This document shows positions 40,834 through 53,150 of a stretch of 64,000 nucleotides of DNA, in pieces (positions within the stretch are counted from its first letter, which is position 1; the number at the start of each line of letters is the position of its first letter). The notes below the pieces were generated by a model. It was not told the DNA's origin and searched no databases. It was given only the letters and a program-made list of their open reading frames with translations. The position numbers and the translations under genes are program-made. Where the stretch lies: contig JAGYIX010000004.1 of NCBI GenBank assembly GCA_018402205.1, positions 186,001-250,000 of the forward strand, in the 5' to 3' direction. This DNA comes from Flavobacteriaceae bacterium. GTDB taxonomy: Bacteria > Bacteroidota > Bacteroidia > Flavobacteriales > Flavobacteriaceae.

Positions 40834-43266
40834 AAATCAAAGAACAAGGCGTTCGCCGCTGACTGCTTTGCTCCGTACCAAAACCCTCTAAATACCGGAT
40901 TATCTACAAAGTAGACCACCGTACCTCTTCCAAGTCGCTCAGTACCAAGTACCAAGGAATGCTTTAAAGGCTCTTTGGTGTTGCTACCTGCGAATCCTGA
41001 AATTGGGCTTGCGTTCTCTTCAATAGCAAAAACTGTCCCCTTATCGAGCTTCTCAAAATAATGCTCACTCAATTTTAGGGTGAAGTAGTTGGAGTCGTAC
41101 CCGAAAGCTAGCGGATGCGTTTGATCTACGCGCGTTTTAAAAATAGCTCCGGTTATTCTGTTTGAAATAGCTGCTCTTTCTTGAAGCGCATAAGTGTAAT
41201 CTTTGTCTTCGTAGTCTGTGCGATTGCGCTCTTTACCTTTTAGAGAGGTTTCCTCCCACGCACTCAGTACATTTAAGGCTGATGATTGGGCAATAAGACG
41301 TCCGCCTTGTTTTACCCAGGCCTTTAGCTGCTCAAATTCTGAGCTATTCCAGTTAGAATAACGTCCGTCGGGCATGATCAGCACGTCGTATTCATGTAAA
41401 TCTATTTGTCTGAAGTATTCATAGTCTATAGTGGTCACTGGCACATCTAGGTCTTGCTCTAAGAAATACCACCATTCACCAAAGTTGTACGACGAAACGC
41501 CTTTGCCTTTCAGTAGTCCAATTTTTGGCGCTTTCGTTAGGCGTACAGAAGAAGAACCAAAATCTTTTCCTTGACTAACAAACCCGGTGCTAACTTCGGT
41601 AAATCGACTGTTAAAAGTAGATGCACACTCTTGCATTAATTGGTCTAATAGGTCATTTTCTTTGACTAATAAAATAGAAGATCCTGCTAAAAAACGTTTA
41701 TTATTTACTTCAAAAGCCTCGTAAGATGTGCGTACTCGGGCACCTTTAGCTAATAAATAGCTTAACGCCCGTTGGTCTTCAAAACTCTCATAGTTTAAAA
41801 CGTATGCATAAGCCTCTTTGTTAAAAATGGGTTTTTCAGCTGATAGCAGCTTTATAGGGATCGCCGGATAGGTCTTTAGAAACTAGCAGCGCGCGTAGAT
41901 CATAGGCATACGGAAGTGACCATGAGGTGATATCGTAGGTCAACGAATCGGTGAGTTTTGCACTAGGATCGAACAATACCTTAGCTAGAGTTCCTTTAAA
42001 TTGATTGGTTGAGATTAAAAGGTGATTCTTTCCTATAGCCACTCTTTTTTGAGTAGACGTTTGGTAGTCAAAGCCGGTGACCAAGGCCTCTTTAGCAGAA
42101 CTGTATGTGATCTGGTGCCGGTCTAGAAGTTCAGTAAGTTGTTGAATATTCGCTGCCTTACCCGATAACACATAGGTTTGAGGGGCTTTGGTAGACGCCT
42201 TAAAGTATTCTTGGGCATTTTCTGCCAGTTTTTGTTTATTCAAATATGCCATTTCTACAGTGGAAAGCCCAGTGGTGACATGGTGATCGATGCGATCTTT
42301 TAAGGTAACTGGGTCTCCATCTCTGTTGTAAATAACTAATCCGGCACGCCCTCCGCCTCCTTGCTCGTAGGTCATACCTATAGCCCCATTGAAGGTAGGG
42401 TAAGAGTCTCCATAACTTGGATACAACAGGTCAAAACGCTCTTTAGTAAAATATAACCACGCTTTACTATCGAAGTATTTTGCATGGTTTCTTCCTAGAT
42501 CGGTTTGAAAATCACGCTGAAACTGACTGACCTCTTCATGAATAGGTTCGGCTGCTGGCGCAAAATAATACGGACTATCTACCCCTTGCTCATGAAAATC
42601 AACATGTATGTGAGGTAGCCACTGATTGTATAGTTTTAAACGGGCTTTGCTTTCTGTCTGTGTCGTCCATACCCAATCGCGATTGAGATCAAACACATAG
42701 TGATTAGTTCTTCCAGAATGCCAGGGTTCAAAGTGCTCAGCACTATTCGGATCAGGCTGCGGATGCCTGTTTTTTACTTGGTTATACCAGTTGACATAGC
42801 GCTCGCGCCCGTCTGGATTAATACAGGGGTCTATAATAACTAAGGTGTTTTCAAGCCATGCTGATCGTGAGGTGAGCAGCTCATAAGCCGTTTGCATAGC
42901 AGCTTCGGTACTCACACTTTCGTTGCCGTGTACATTGTAACTCAGCCATACAATGGCTACTGCTGCATCGCTATTTTCTCCTTTTAAGCCTGAAAGGTGA
43001 TTCGAGCGAATGGCATCTAGTTTTGCAATGGTTTCAGCAGTTCCCAAATAGGCCACCGTAAGTTCTCTACGTTCATTAGTTTTTCCGTACGCCTGCAGCA
43101 CTACTTGTGAAGAACGCTGTTCTGCTAAGTGTTCAAAATAGGAGAGCACCTCGTGATGTCTGGTAAAGGCATCACCCAGCTCATAGCCTAAAAAATCCGC
43201 TGGCGATTGCAGCTGAGCCCAGCTTAAACTAACACTTAAAATCAAAAGAAGAGATAATTGTCTCAT
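40830..43266 (-). pseudogene. Secreted M14-family zinc carboxypeptidase, interrupted by a frameshift
   Basis: ORFs 41836-43278 and 40830-41636 plus the reading frame between them make one gene of about 810 codons, a paralogue of the peptidase at 17958-20489. Signal peptide MRQLSLLLILSVSLSWAQ (ATG 43266); YNVHGNESVSTEA (H-x-x-E zinc), DPCINPDGRERYVNWYN, RTNHYVFDLNRDWVW, VDFHEQGVDSPY and IGMTYEQGGGGRAG are all intact. The first frame ends at TGA 41836 shortly after KDLSGDPYKAAIS; the +1 frame runs IKLLSAEKPIFNKEAYAYVLNYESFEDQRALSYLL and on without stops. The junction lies between 41836 and 41885: one extra base or two missing. Probably an assembly error; decay is the alternative. Confidence 0.87.
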
Positions 43267-43335
43267 AGACCAATACATTTGGGGCGCAAAAGCTACGAAA
43301 TTTACTGCGTATCTTCGCTTCCATTAATGTAAGTC

Positions 43336-44955
43336 ATGGAGGTTTTAACTACCCATTTTACAAAGACTAATTTCCATTCATCCTTAATTAAGTCTTACCT
43401 TAATAAAGAGTTAGATGACTCATTATATACTGCGCATCCGTCTTTAGAAGCCTTCAAAGCGCAGCGAAAGACTAAGTTAGACAGCTACCCGCCTACTAAT
43501 CGATCGGTTTTGGTAGCCGCTCTGAAAGATCAGTACGCACAGCTTAACCTCAGTGCTCCAGCGGTCGATGAAAACATTCAGAAGCTGGGCGACCAGCACA
43601 CGTTTACGGTTTGCACTGGCCATCAACTAAATATCTTTACTGGCCCACTTTTTTTCATCTACAAGATTCTTCATACCATAAAGCTCAGTCAGATATTGAA
43701 TGAGCGCTTTGATGACATGCACTGTGTTCCAATCTATTGGATGGCTAGTGAAGACCACGATAGTGCAGAAATTGACCACTTACACATCAAAAAAGTTAAA
43801 CTTAAGTGGAACACCGATCAAACGGGTGCGGTGGGAGACTTTGAGACCAAAGACCTCGAACAAGTGATTGCGCTTATTCGAGAGCTGCTTCCGGGTACCG
43901 CAGAAGCTGCTCAGCTTATAGAGTTATTCACTACTGCCTATCGAAAGGGAGCAGTTCTAGCCGATGCCACCATGCTGTTGGTTCACGAACTTTTTAAACC
44001 ATACGGATTAGTAGTAATGAATCCGCAAAATCGAGCGCTTAAATCTCTCTTTAAGCCCGTTATTGAACGCGAGCTACAGGTTTCTTTTTCTAAGAAGGAG
44101 GTAGACACCACCTCTGATAACTTAAAAAGTAAAGGGTTTAGCGCACAAGTTCATGCGCGTGAGATCAATCTCTTTTTTATAGATAAACAGTCGCGAGAGC
44201 GCATTATTAGAGACGGCGAACACTTTGTACTTTCAGATAGTAAACGTCGTTTCAGTAAAGACGAAATGTGGCGTATTCTTGAAGAAGCACCAGAGCATTT
44301 TTCACCCAATGTGGTTTTAAGACCTATATACCAAGAGACCATTCTGCCTAATTTAGCCTATGTTGGCGGAGGAGGAGAACTTTCTTATGCCTTGCAACTA
44401 AAAGCGGCTTTTGATGCTGTTTCGGTGCCCTTTCCGCTTTTTATACTTAGGCATTCGCTGTTTTGGGTTACGCCAAAAAACCGTTCAAAAATGAAGGCTT
44501 TGGGTACTCAAATGATCGATTTTACCACATCTAAAGACGCCACCATAAACGGAGTCATTCGCCGAATATCAGATATTGACATTGATCTTAGCCCCCAGAG
44601 GGCGGTGATTACGGAACAGTTTAGACAGTTAAAAGACTTGGCTCTTAGTACCGATAAGAGTTTTATAGGCGCAGTACTCGCTCAAGAAAAGAAACAATTA
44701 AAAGGCCTTGATATACTGGAGAAAAGACTCTTAAAAGCGCAAAGACGCAAATTAGCAGATCAGGTGCAGCGCATTAGCGAAATCTACGATCAATTTTATC
44801 CTATGGGGGTCGCTCATGAACGATTCGAAAACTTTAGTGCGCTCTACGCACAAATGGGAAATGCCTTTTTTGAACACATTTTGTCGGCATTCAGTGCTGA
44901 CTTAGGGCACGGGCAATTATTATTACTCGAACTGCCTGAAGGGGTTAAGGAGTAA
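43336..44955 (+). CDS. bshC: Bacillithiol biosynthesis cysteine-adding enzyme BshC
   Basis: A 539-residue BshC-family protein that adds cysteine to GlcN-malate in bacillithiol synthesis. Signatures: FTVCTGHQLNIFTGPLFFIYKILHTIKLSQILN, CVPIYWMASEDHDSAEIDHLHI, VVMNPQNRALKSLFKPVIERELQ, ILPNLAYVGGGGELSYALQLKAAFDAVSVPFPLFILRHSLFWV, and a C-terminal coiled coil. Normal length. Shows that this organism uses bacillithiol as its low-molecular-weight thiol. Its last 11 bases overlap the convergent PNPOx gene. Confidence 0.95.
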   Translation: MEVLTTHFTKTNFHSSLIKSYLNKELDDSLYTAHPSLEAFKAQRKTKLDSYPPTNRSVLVAALKDQYAQLNLSAPAVDENIQKLGDQHTFTVCTGHQLNIFTGPLFFIYKILHTIKLSQILNERFDDMHCVPIYWMASEDHDSAEIDHLHIKKVKLKWNTDQTGAVGDFETKDLEQVIALIRELLPGTAEAAQLIELFTTAYRKGAVLADATMLLVHELFKPYGLVVMNPQNRALKSLFKPVIERELQVSFSKKEVDTTSDNLKSKGFSAQVHAREINLFFIDKQSRERIIRDGEHFVLSDSKRRFSKDEMWRILEEAPEHFSPNVVLRPIYQETILPNLAYVGGGGELSYALQLKAAFDAVSVPFPLFILRHSLFWVTPKNRSKMKALGTQMIDFTTSKDATINGVIRRISDIDIDLSPQRAVITEQFRQLKDLALSTDKSFIGAVLAQEKKQLKGLDILEKRLLKAQRRKLADQVQRISEIYDQFYPMGVAHERFENFSALYAQMGNAFFEHILSAFSADLGHGQLLLLELPEGVKE

Positions 44956-45523
44956 CCCACCGTAGTTGGCTTAGTTGTTGGTCTGCCGCATTGTTCGCCT
45001 GAATTCTCAGTGCTCCTTCTCTTCTTAAATGCAGCAGGTCAAATTTGGTAGAGTGAAATTTTAACAAGCCGAAATGTACCTTTTGGACATCGTAAGGTAT
45101 GCCCTTAGATGAAGAAATGGCGCCTGGAGCTTCAAGAGTAGTATAATTAATGCGCGAATGCTCACTGAGATCATCGATTGCTTTTAAACACTCTTCACTT
45201 TGAGTATCTACTGACACCTCACCATAGATGCGAAGTTGCATCATAGAAGTGGGATCGAATAGAAGAACGGAAGCTTTCGTATTCGCTTTAAATTGCTCTA
45301 TTTTTGGACTTCGTGAGTCGGTATAAAATAGTAAGTTTCTCTCTGTATCTACTCTGCGCAATACGACCATTCTAAGGTCAGGCTCATTTCCGGTCTCAGA
45401 TGTATTCACCGAGCCGAGCGTTACCCAATGAAGTCTGCTTTCAGGCTCTGAAGTTGCTTTATTTAGCAAAAAGTCAATCTGCTGAGCATAGAATTCAAGA
45501 GTAGGTTCTGTTGCCTTTATCAT
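44945..45523 (-). CDS. Pyridoxamine 5'-phosphate oxidase-like flavoprotein
   Basis: A 192-residue split-barrel flavin-binding protein. [58 protein letters not shown] is the FMN-binding barrel; the C-terminal [29 protein letters not shown] resembles the PdxH end in simplified form. It differs enough from true PdxH that the substrate is uncertain; FMN/F420-type oxidoreductases of unknown substrate share this pattern. Divergent from guaA. Confidence 0.85.
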   Translation of the reverse strand: MIKATEPTLEFYAQQIDFLLNKATSEPESRLHWVTLGSVNTSETGNEPDLRMVVLRRVDTERNLLFYTDSRSPKIEQFKANTKASVLLFDPTSMMQLRIYGEVSVDTQSEECLKAIDDLSEHSRINYTTLEAPGAISSSKGIPYDVQKVHFGLLKFHSTKFDLLHLRREGALRIQANNAADQQLSQLRWVTP

Positions 45524-45568
45524 GTATTAAAAATACGATTTTGAAACTGCACACTACTGCCAAATACC

Positions 45569-45576
45569 TATTTTTG
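45569..45576 (+). promoter_or_regulatory. Candidate -7 box for guaA
   Basis: TATTTTTG ends 3 bases before ATG 45580 (the conserved GuaA start). A transcript started about 4 bases after the box would begin at the A of the ATG. Confidence 0.45.
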
Positions 45577-45579
45577 GGC

Positions 45580-47112
45580 ATGCATCAGAAAGTTCTCATT
45601 CTTGACTTCGGTTCGCAATACACCCAGCTCATTGCAAGAAGGGTGCGTGAGCTAAATATTTACTCCGAAATAATTCCGTACGACAAGGCACCAAAAGATT
45701 TCAGCGATTTCAGCGCAGTTATTCTGTCTGGATCGCCTTTTTCTGTTCGTTCAGACCAAGCGCCTAGACCAGATTTATCGGGTATAAAAGGCAAGCTTCC
45801 ACTGCTTGGAATTTGTTACGGAGCGCAATTTTTAGCTGCTAATTACGGTGGTAGGGTAGAAGCCTCTAGTACTAGAGAATACGGAAGGGCACGTTTGAAA
45901 TATGTAGAAGACAAAGACACCTTCTTTGAGGGTATTTCGCCTAATGCACAGGTCTGGATGTCGCATTCAGACACCATTACTGCTTTACCTGAAGGGGCTA
46001 GATTGTTAGCGAGTACGCACGATGTTCAGCATGTGGCTTACGCTTTTGAAGGGGAGCCTACGTATGCTATTCAGTTTCACCCAGAGGTTTATCACACCAC
46101 TGAAGGCACACAGTTGCTTAAGAATTTCTTGGTGTCTATTTCTGGTTTAAAGCAAGATTGGACGCCAAATGCCTTTATTGAGGAAACAGTAGACCGACTA
46201 AAGACACAATTGTCAGACGATCGCGTCATCTTAGGATTGTCTGGAGGGGTCGACTCTTCTGTAGCAGCACTTTTGTTGCACAAGGCCATAGGAGAGCGCC
46301 TGCACTGCATATTTGTGAACAATGGATTGCTGCGAAAAAATGAATTCGAATCGGTACTGGAGCAATACAAGGGGTTTGGTTTAAATGTGAAAGGAGTAGA
46401 CGCCTCTGAGCGTTTTCTAGGCGCGCTTCATGGAATTGAAGACCCCGAAACTAAACGAAAGATCATAGGAAAGGTTTTTGTCGATGTATTTGACGATGAG
46501 TCTAAGCAGGTTGAAAAAGCTAAGTGGTTGGCCCAAGGAACTATTTATCCAGATGTAATTGAGTCTGTTTCTGCAAGCGGTGGGCCCTCAGTGACCATAA
46601 AAAGCCATCACAATGTGGGCGGACTCCCTGCTTACATGAAGTTGAAGGTGGTGGAGCCATTAAAGAGTCTATTTAAAGACGAAGTGCGCCGGGTAGGTGC
46701 GGCTATGCAAATGCCCCCAGAATTATTAGGGCGTCACCCTTTTCCTGGCCCAGGCTTGGCCATTCGTATTTTAGGAGCAATAAGCGCTGAGCGTGTTGAA
46801 TTACTTCAAGAAGTAGATGCCCTTTTTATAGATGCGTTGAAAAAAGAAGGCCTTTACGATAAAGTTTGGCAGGCGGGAGCTATTTTACTTCCGATTAAGA
46901 GTGTTGGAGTAATGGGAGACGAGCGTACCTATGAAAGTGTTGTTGCGTTAAGAGCCGTAGAGAGTACCGACGGAATGACCGCAGATTGGGTAGACCTTCC
47001 TTATGCTTTTTTACAGCAAGTTTCAAATACCATTATCAATCGTGTAAAAGGAGTAAACAGAGTGGTTTACGATATTAGTTCGAAGCCGCCTGCAACCATA
47101 GAATGGGAGTAA
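45580..47112 (+). CDS. guaA: GMP synthase (glutamine-hydrolysing)
   Basis: 510 residues from ATG 45580 ([24 protein letters not shown]), the conserved family start; the longer ORF of the track spans the promoter box. It aminates XMP to GMP. Class I amidotransferase domain: [18 protein letters not shown] (nucleophile Cys), [14 protein letters not shown]-pyrophosphatase domain: [22 protein letters not shown] (P-loop), [30 protein letters not shown], and the dimerisation C-terminus [12 protein letters not shown]. Together with guaB this gives the whole IMP-to-GMP route. Overlaps the following gene by 10 bases. Confidence 0.97.
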   Translation: MHQKVLILDFGSQYTQLIARRVRELNIYSEIIPYDKAPKDFSDFSAVILSGSPFSVRSDQAPRPDLSGIKGKLPLLGICYGAQFLAANYGGRVEASSTREYGRARLKYVEDKDTFFEGISPNAQVWMSHSDTITALPEGARLLASTHDVQHVAYAFEGEPTYAIQFHPEVYHTTEGTQLLKNFLVSISGLKQDWTPNAFIEETVDRLKTQLSDDRVILGLSGGVDSSVAALLLHKAIGERLHCIFVNNGLLRKNEFESVLEQYKGFGLNVKGVDASERFLGALHGIEDPETKRKIIGKVFVDVFDDESKQVEKAKWLAQGTIYPDVIESVSASGGPSVTIKSHHNVGGLPAYMKLKVVEPLKSLFKDEVRRVGAAMQMPPELLGRHPFPGPGLAIRILGAISAERVELLQEVDALFIDALKKEGLYDKVWQAGAILLPIKSVGVMGDERTYESVVALRAVESTDGMTADWVDLPYAFLQQVSNTIINRVKGVNRVVYDISSKPPATIEWE

Positions 47113-48593
47113 TTCGGACTTTTATAGCCTTTGGCTTTTTGACGCTTTTTTTGTGGCCTCAGCAGATCGATGCTCAGCGTAAGCGGTCCCGAGCTAAGCG
47201 CCAAGAGGGGAGTATTCCCGCACCAGAATCTACCCCTTTAGATACGCTCAGTCTACTATTGGAGCCAAAAATAAGCGCCATAGATACACTGCCTCCGCTA
47301 GCCGATTTGATTGCGCAAAAAGAGCGTATAGACGCCCTTTTTCTGCTCCCCTTTAGAGAAGACCGCTTACCGTATAGAGACAGTCTAGTTATAGACAGTC
47401 TATACAGCACCGACACGCCTGTAGACACCCTTCGGGTGATTGATACGTTGGCCTTGGTACGTCAAATTGAGTTGCGCCGCGATATGCAAACGGCCCTTGA
47501 AATGTACTATGGAATAACCTTTGCCATAGATTCTGCGGCCTTGATAGGAGTTGAGGTAAATGCGCGATTTGTAGACACTAAACTCAACCCAGAACATATG
47601 GCAGATTTTGCCCGGGGCGATACTATACACTCCGATATGGTATTCGGCCCAGTGAGTGCTAGAGTGGCTAGGTCTTATATTCAATCTAGGCCAGACTCTT
47701 TAGTTCCGATATTTGTTCCATTTCAGCAGCCAGAAACAGATCTAAGAGGTCGTATCTATTTTGGAAGCACGGTGGCTGATCTAATGCGTGAAAAAATGCT
47801 TTCTTACGCCTTAAGTCAATACCGTGGGGAGCGCGTTTTTCTTTTTGCCGATAGCGGACAAGAAAAAGCCAAATATGAGGTCAAAGCTGTGTTTGAAGAA
47901 GCACACGAGCTACGTTTAATTAACGACTTAGCTGTTGAGCAGTTGCCCGAATTTAGAGACTCTATAGTAGATTCATTAATTCCTAATTGGGCCTTTTTAG
48001 AAACCACGAAGTCTGGATTGGCGGCCTCAGTGATTTCTATATTAAACGGAATTAATGCCGAGCCCAAAAAAAGCATGCGCTTGTTTACTACCACACCAAG
48101 CCTGGTTTATTTCAATGATCAGATCAATCCGATTCACCTCTCTTCTTTAGTCTTTGCGTATCCTGAAATCTATGGAAGGCCTTCGGCGGAATTTATCGAA
48201 AAGTTTAAACGGCGTTTTGGGTTCAGCCCTTCGGTAACTACCACACGGGCCTTTGACATGACTATGGACGCTTTTTATAGAGTGCTTGTAGAAAGAGTTA
48301 AGTCTGCAAAAGATTCCGGTCAGGTAGTGACCACCAAGCAGCAGTATGCTGGTTCAGACATTGATTATCGTCCTTTTGGATCTAATTCTTTTCAGAACGT
48401 AGCTTATAGGTTAAAATGGGTGCGTGATTTAAACTTTAGTGATTTGGACACGGTGCTACCTCCTGAAGTGTTTAAACCTTGGCCCGAGATACCAGATACT
48501 TGGCTAGAAGATCGATTACTTGCCATCGAAAAAATGCGCTACCCCGAGCGATTTGACGAGAACGGAGAGCGCATTGAAGAAGAACTCAATTAA
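47103..48593 (+). CDS. Exported protein with a periplasmic-binding-protein-like fold
   Basis: A 496-residue protein with signal peptide [24 protein letters not shown], then a basic and Pro/Asp-rich linker ([20 protein letters not shown]...). The core alternates strands and helices in the way of a type 1 periplasmic binding fold ([108 protein letters not shown]). I recall flavobacterial proteins with this domain next to guaA, usually with LysM repeats; no LysM is visible here. Function unknown; may bind peptidoglycan-related ligands. Overlaps guaA by 10 bases. Confidence 0.75.
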   Translation: MGVIRTFIAFGFLTLFLWPQQIDAQRKRSRAKRQEGSIPAPESTPLDTLSLLLEPKISAIDTLPPLADLIAQKERIDALFLLPFREDRLPYRDSLVIDSLYSTDTPVDTLRVIDTLALVRQIELRRDMQTALEMYYGITFAIDSAALIGVEVNARFVDTKLNPEHMADFARGDTIHSDMVFGPVSARVARSYIQSRPDSLVPIFVPFQQPETDLRGRIYFGSTVADLMREKMLSYALSQYRGERVFLFADSGQEKAKYEVKAVFEEAHELRLINDLAVEQLPEFRDSIVDSLIPNWAFLETTKSGLAASVISILNGINAEPKKSMRLFTTTPSLVYFNDQINPIHLSSLVFAYPEIYGRPSAEFIEKFKRRFGFSPSVTTTRAFDMTMDAFYRVLVERVKSAKDSGQVVTTKQQYAGSDIDYRPFGSNSFQNVAYRLKWVRDLNFSDLDTVLPPEVFKPWPEIPDTWLEDRLLAIEKMRYPERFDENGERIEEELN

Positions 48594-49459
48594 GGAACAC
48601 GCCTTCCGTCGCATATAGCGATAGCCTCGGCGATCGATTCAAACGGGTCTTTATAGGTTGCGATAAATTCTTGAGCCACATGCCCTTTAAAGCCGGTGTT
48701 AGCAATAGCCCTCATGATGGCCGGATAATACAGCTCTTGATCCGCTCCAATTTCATGTCGCCCTGGAACACCAGCGGTATGGTAGTGTCCAAAATACTCG
48801 TGATAGGTGCTGATCTGCTTGATAATATCTCCTTCTTGAATCTGCATGTGATAAATGTCATACAGCAGTTTAAAATGGTCTGATCCAAGTCTTCGGCAAA
48901 GACTAATTCCCCAAAGGCTTGAATCGGCCATATAATCGGGATGGTCTTGGGCATTGAACAGTTCCATCTGAAGAGTTACGTTATGGGATTCGGCAAGTGG
49001 AAGCAGACGTTCGAGCCCGCGAGCGCAGTTTTCAAGCCCTACTAGATCGTCTATGCCCTTTCTGTTTCCGCTAAAGCAGATTAAGTTGGTGTATCCGGCA
49101 TCGGCCACTTGCGGAATCACTTTGGTATAGCGCTTGACCAATTCATCGTGGTATTGAGGGTCATTGAAGCCCTCGGTCAGACTGATGGCAGCCCCCTCAC
49201 ACATGCTGCAGTGCATGTCGTATTTTTTTAAGATTTCAAAGTCTTGGGGTCCTACTAAGTCAATAGAATGTATGCCTAAGTCTTTTAATCGGGGTAGTAA
49301 GTTGTCTAAGTCGTATGAACTAAGACACCACCTAGCAACCGAGTGATTGATAGGAATGCTTGAGGTCGATTGGTTTTTTTTCTGTTCAAGGCCATGCATA
49401 CCTAAAGGGGCGACCAGGAGTGCAGCCGGTACATTTTGAATAAAACTTCGTCGTTTCAT
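48590..49459 (-). CDS. Tat-exported TIM-barrel sugar isomerase-like protein
   Basis: A 289-residue protein with a twin-arginine leader (MKRRSFIQNVPAALLVAPLGMHG) and a xylose-isomerase-like TIM barrel of the hydroxypyruvate-isomerase type: LPRLKDLGIHSIDLVGPQDFEILKKYDMHCSM, LICFSGNRKG, VTLQMELFN, FKLLYDIYHMQIQEGDIIKQI, YFGHYHTAGVPGRHEIGADQELYYPAIMRAI, GHVAQEFIATYKDP. The metal-binding Glu, Asp-x-x-His and Glu positions are present. Reaction unknown; the secreted location makes a central-metabolic hydroxypyruvate role doubtful. Stop codon interlocks with the convergent binding-protein gene; divergent from pyrG. Confidence 0.85.
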   Translation of the reverse strand: MKRRSFIQNVPAALLVAPLGMHGLEQKKNQSTSSIPINHSVARWCLSSYDLDNLLPRLKDLGIHSIDLVGPQDFEILKKYDMHCSMCEGAAISLTEGFNDPQYHDELVKRYTKVIPQVADAGYTNLICFSGNRKGIDDLVGLENCARGLERLLPLAESHNVTLQMELFNAQDHPDYMADSSLWGISLCRRLGSDHFKLLYDIYHMQIQEGDIIKQISTYHEYFGHYHTAGVPGRHEIGADQELYYPAIMRAIANTGFKGHVAQEFIATYKDPFESIAEAIAICDGRRVP

Positions 49460-49526
49460 ACGCTACTTTCGTGTTAACTAAATCAAAAGATAGTAAAAAT
49501 GAGCCTATGCCTCTGCTCAAAGTTTG

Positions 49527-49534
49527 TACCTTTA
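49527..49534 (+). promoter_or_regulatory. Candidate -7 box for pyrG
   Basis: TACCTTTA, a TAnnTTTG variant 23 bases before the pyrG ATG. No TTG at usual spacing. Confidence 0.35.
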
Positions 49535-49551
49535 TATCCCGTAGAAAATAA

Positions 49552-51186
<1,635 letters not shown>

Positions 51187-51202
51187 TCGTGTTATGAAAT
51201 CT

Positions 51203-51210
51203 TATATTTG
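51203..51210 (+). promoter_or_regulatory. Candidate -7 box for yidC
   Basis: TATATTTG, an exact TAnnTTTG match 31 bases before the yidC ATG in the pyrG-yidC gap. Confidence 0.45.
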
Positions 51211-51241
51211 CCAACCAAGCTTTTTAAGTTAAAAGACCTCA

Positions 51242-53113
51242 ATGGAAGATCGAAGCCTTGATAAGAATGCGGTAATTGGTTTTGTACTCATCTTTGCGAT
51301 AATGCTCGGATGGTTGTACTTCAATCAACCTACACCAGAAGAAATAGAAGCGGAACGTCTTGAAAAAGAAACTCAAGAGAGCTTGGCCCAATCAACTTCT
51401 ACTCCGGCAAGCCCCGAAGAAAATCTGTCTACTGAGAGCAGTGATCCCATACTCTCTGATCAAGCGCGATTTGACGCATACCGTATGCAGGTAGGGGCAT
51501 TTGCCTATACGCAATCTACAGACTCAGTGATTGAGGTGCAGACCGATCGATTCAGCGCTAAATTTTCTACTAGAGGTGCTGAACTATCCGAACTTATATT
51601 GCAAGATCACCAAGATTATGAGGGAAATCAAGTCAGACTTATAGATGCAGATTTTTCTGACTTCGGATTGAATTTTAGAACTCGAGATAACCGATTAATA
51701 GATACCTCTGAACTTTTGTTTACCGCTGACCAAGAAGTCTTGGGATCAGAAACAAAAATAATTTTTAGAGCTGCGATAGATACTCAAAGCTTTCTCGAAT
51801 ACACCTACACGTTTAAGGATAGCTCATACTTAATCGATCTAGCCATTCGCACCCAGAACTTAAATAGCTATATAGCGGGTAGCGATCCAGTAAATTTAAA
51901 ATGGGTGTATTGGGCGGCCCGAAACGACCAAAGTGTGGAATACGAGAATCGGTACACTAGACTAACGTATAGTTACGATACTGGAACCGTAAAAAAGCTC
52001 TCGGCAACCTCAGACTCCGATGAAGAAGTGGCTCAAAACGTAGATTGGGTATCTAATCGTCATCATTTTTTCAGTGCCATTTTAGGAAGTAAAAGGCCCT
52101 TTAGCCAGGTGCTTATGCGCTCTGAGAATTTAGTAGAAGAAGAATCCAAGGCGATTAAGCACACCAAAAAATACACCACAGAAGCCCCTTTAACTTTAAT
52201 AGGCGGAGAGATAAACGAGTCGCTTTATCTCTATATGGGCCCTACAGATGCAACTTCTATGGCCGCTCATAAAGATCTTGGAATCATTGAATCAATCCCT
52301 TTTGGATGGGGGATTTTTGGAACTCTGAATCGCTATGTCTTTAATCCGTTTTTCGATGCCTTAGCTGGCGTGTTTCCGTATGGCATAGCCATTATTGTAA
52401 TGACCCTTGTAGTGCGCCTGGTGCTTTCTCCGGTTACCTATAAGAGCTATGTGTCTCAGGCTAAAATGAAGGTGATTCAGCCCGAGGTGCAAGAGATTAA
52501 CAAGAAGTACGAGAGCAATGCTATGAAAAAACAGCAGGAGACTATGAAGCTTTACCGAAAGGCCGGGGTAAATCCGATGAGCGGATGTGTTCCGGCACTG
52601 CTTCAATTGCCTGTGTTCTATGCGCTCTTCAGCTTCTTTCCTACTGCCTTTAGCCTTAGACAGAAATCGTTCTTATGGGTAGATGATCTTTCTTCGTACG
52701 ACACCATTGTTGATTTGCCCTTTACCATACCATTTTATGGAGACCACATTAGTCTCTTTCCGATACTGGCGTCTGTTGCCATCTTCTTTTATATGCAAAT
52801 GACTACTGGGCAAACCATGCAAATGCAGCAGCAGCCCGGAATGCCGAATATGAAATTCATTATGTACCTCTCTCCGGTAATGATGTTGTTTTTCTTTAAC
52901 AACTACGCCTCGGGCCTCAGTTTGTACTATTTCGTCTCTAATTTGCTGACGATAGCGATTATGTTAGTTATTAAGAATTATATCATCGACGAGAACAAAA
53001 TCCACCTTCAGGTGCAGCAAAATAAAGAGAACCCTAAAAAAGAGGGTAAGTTTCAGCGCAAAATGCGCGAAATGATGGAGCAAGCTGAGAACCAAAAGAA
53101 ACTCGGAAAATAG
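51242..53113 (+). CDS. yidC: Membrane protein insertase YidC
   Basis: A 623-residue Oxa1/YidC insertase. N-terminal helix VIGFVLIFAIMLGWLYFNQPTPEEIEAERLEKE, a large periplasmic beta-sandwich domain (residues 65-340, FSAKFSTRGAELSELILQDH...), and the conserved C-terminal five-helix domain from ILVMTLVVRLVLSPVTYKSYVSQAKMKVIQPEVQEINKKYESNAMKKQQETMKLYRKAGVNPMSGCVPALLQLPVFYALFSFFP onward, with the groove-facing Arg in VVRLVLSP. The C-terminus is a basic tail (KKEGKFQRKMREMMEQAENQKKLGK) as in ribosome-binding YidC. Inserts inner-membrane proteins with SecYEG or alone. Confidence 0.97.
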   Translation: MEDRSLDKNAVIGFVLIFAIMLGWLYFNQPTPEEIEAERLEKETQESLAQSTSTPASPEENLSTESSDPILSDQARFDAYRMQVGAFAYTQSTDSVIEVQTDRFSAKFSTRGAELSELILQDHQDYEGNQVRLIDADFSDFGLNFRTRDNRLIDTSELLFTADQEVLGSETKIIFRAAIDTQSFLEYTYTFKDSSYLIDLAIRTQNLNSYIAGSDPVNLKWVYWAARNDQSVEYENRYTRLTYSYDTGTVKKLSATSDSDEEVAQNVDWVSNRHHFFSAILGSKRPFSQVLMRSENLVEEESKAIKHTKKYTTEAPLTLIGGEINESLYLYMGPTDATSMAAHKDLGIIESIPFGWGIFGTLNRYVFNPFFDALAGVFPYGIAIIVMTLVVRLVLSPVTYKSYVSQAKMKVIQPEVQEINKKYESNAMKKQQETMKLYRKAGVNPMSGCVPALLQLPVFYALFSFFPTAFSLRQKSFLWVDDLSSYDTIVDLPFTIPFYGDHISLFPILASVAIFFYMQMTTGQTMQMQQQPGMPNMKFIMYLSPVMMLFFFNNYASGLSLYYFVSNLLTIAIMLVIKNYIIDENKIHLQVQQNKENPKKEGKFQRKMREMMEQAENQKKLGK

Positions 53114-53133
53114 CGAAGCAATTCCATTACGAT

Positions 53134-53141
53134 TACCTTTG
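53134..53141 (+). promoter_or_regulatory. Candidate -7 box for mnmA
   Basis: TACCTTTG, an exact TAnnTTTG match ending 9 bases before the mnmA ATG, so the mRNA leader would be only a few bases. Confidence 0.45.
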
Positions 53142-53150
53142 TAGTCGCAC

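Noticed and set aside
17958-43266. M14/M28 peptidases as a dedicated secretion or toxin system
   Set aside because: They are scattered, each a normal secreted digestive-type enzyme, with no linked immunity or specialised secretion genes.
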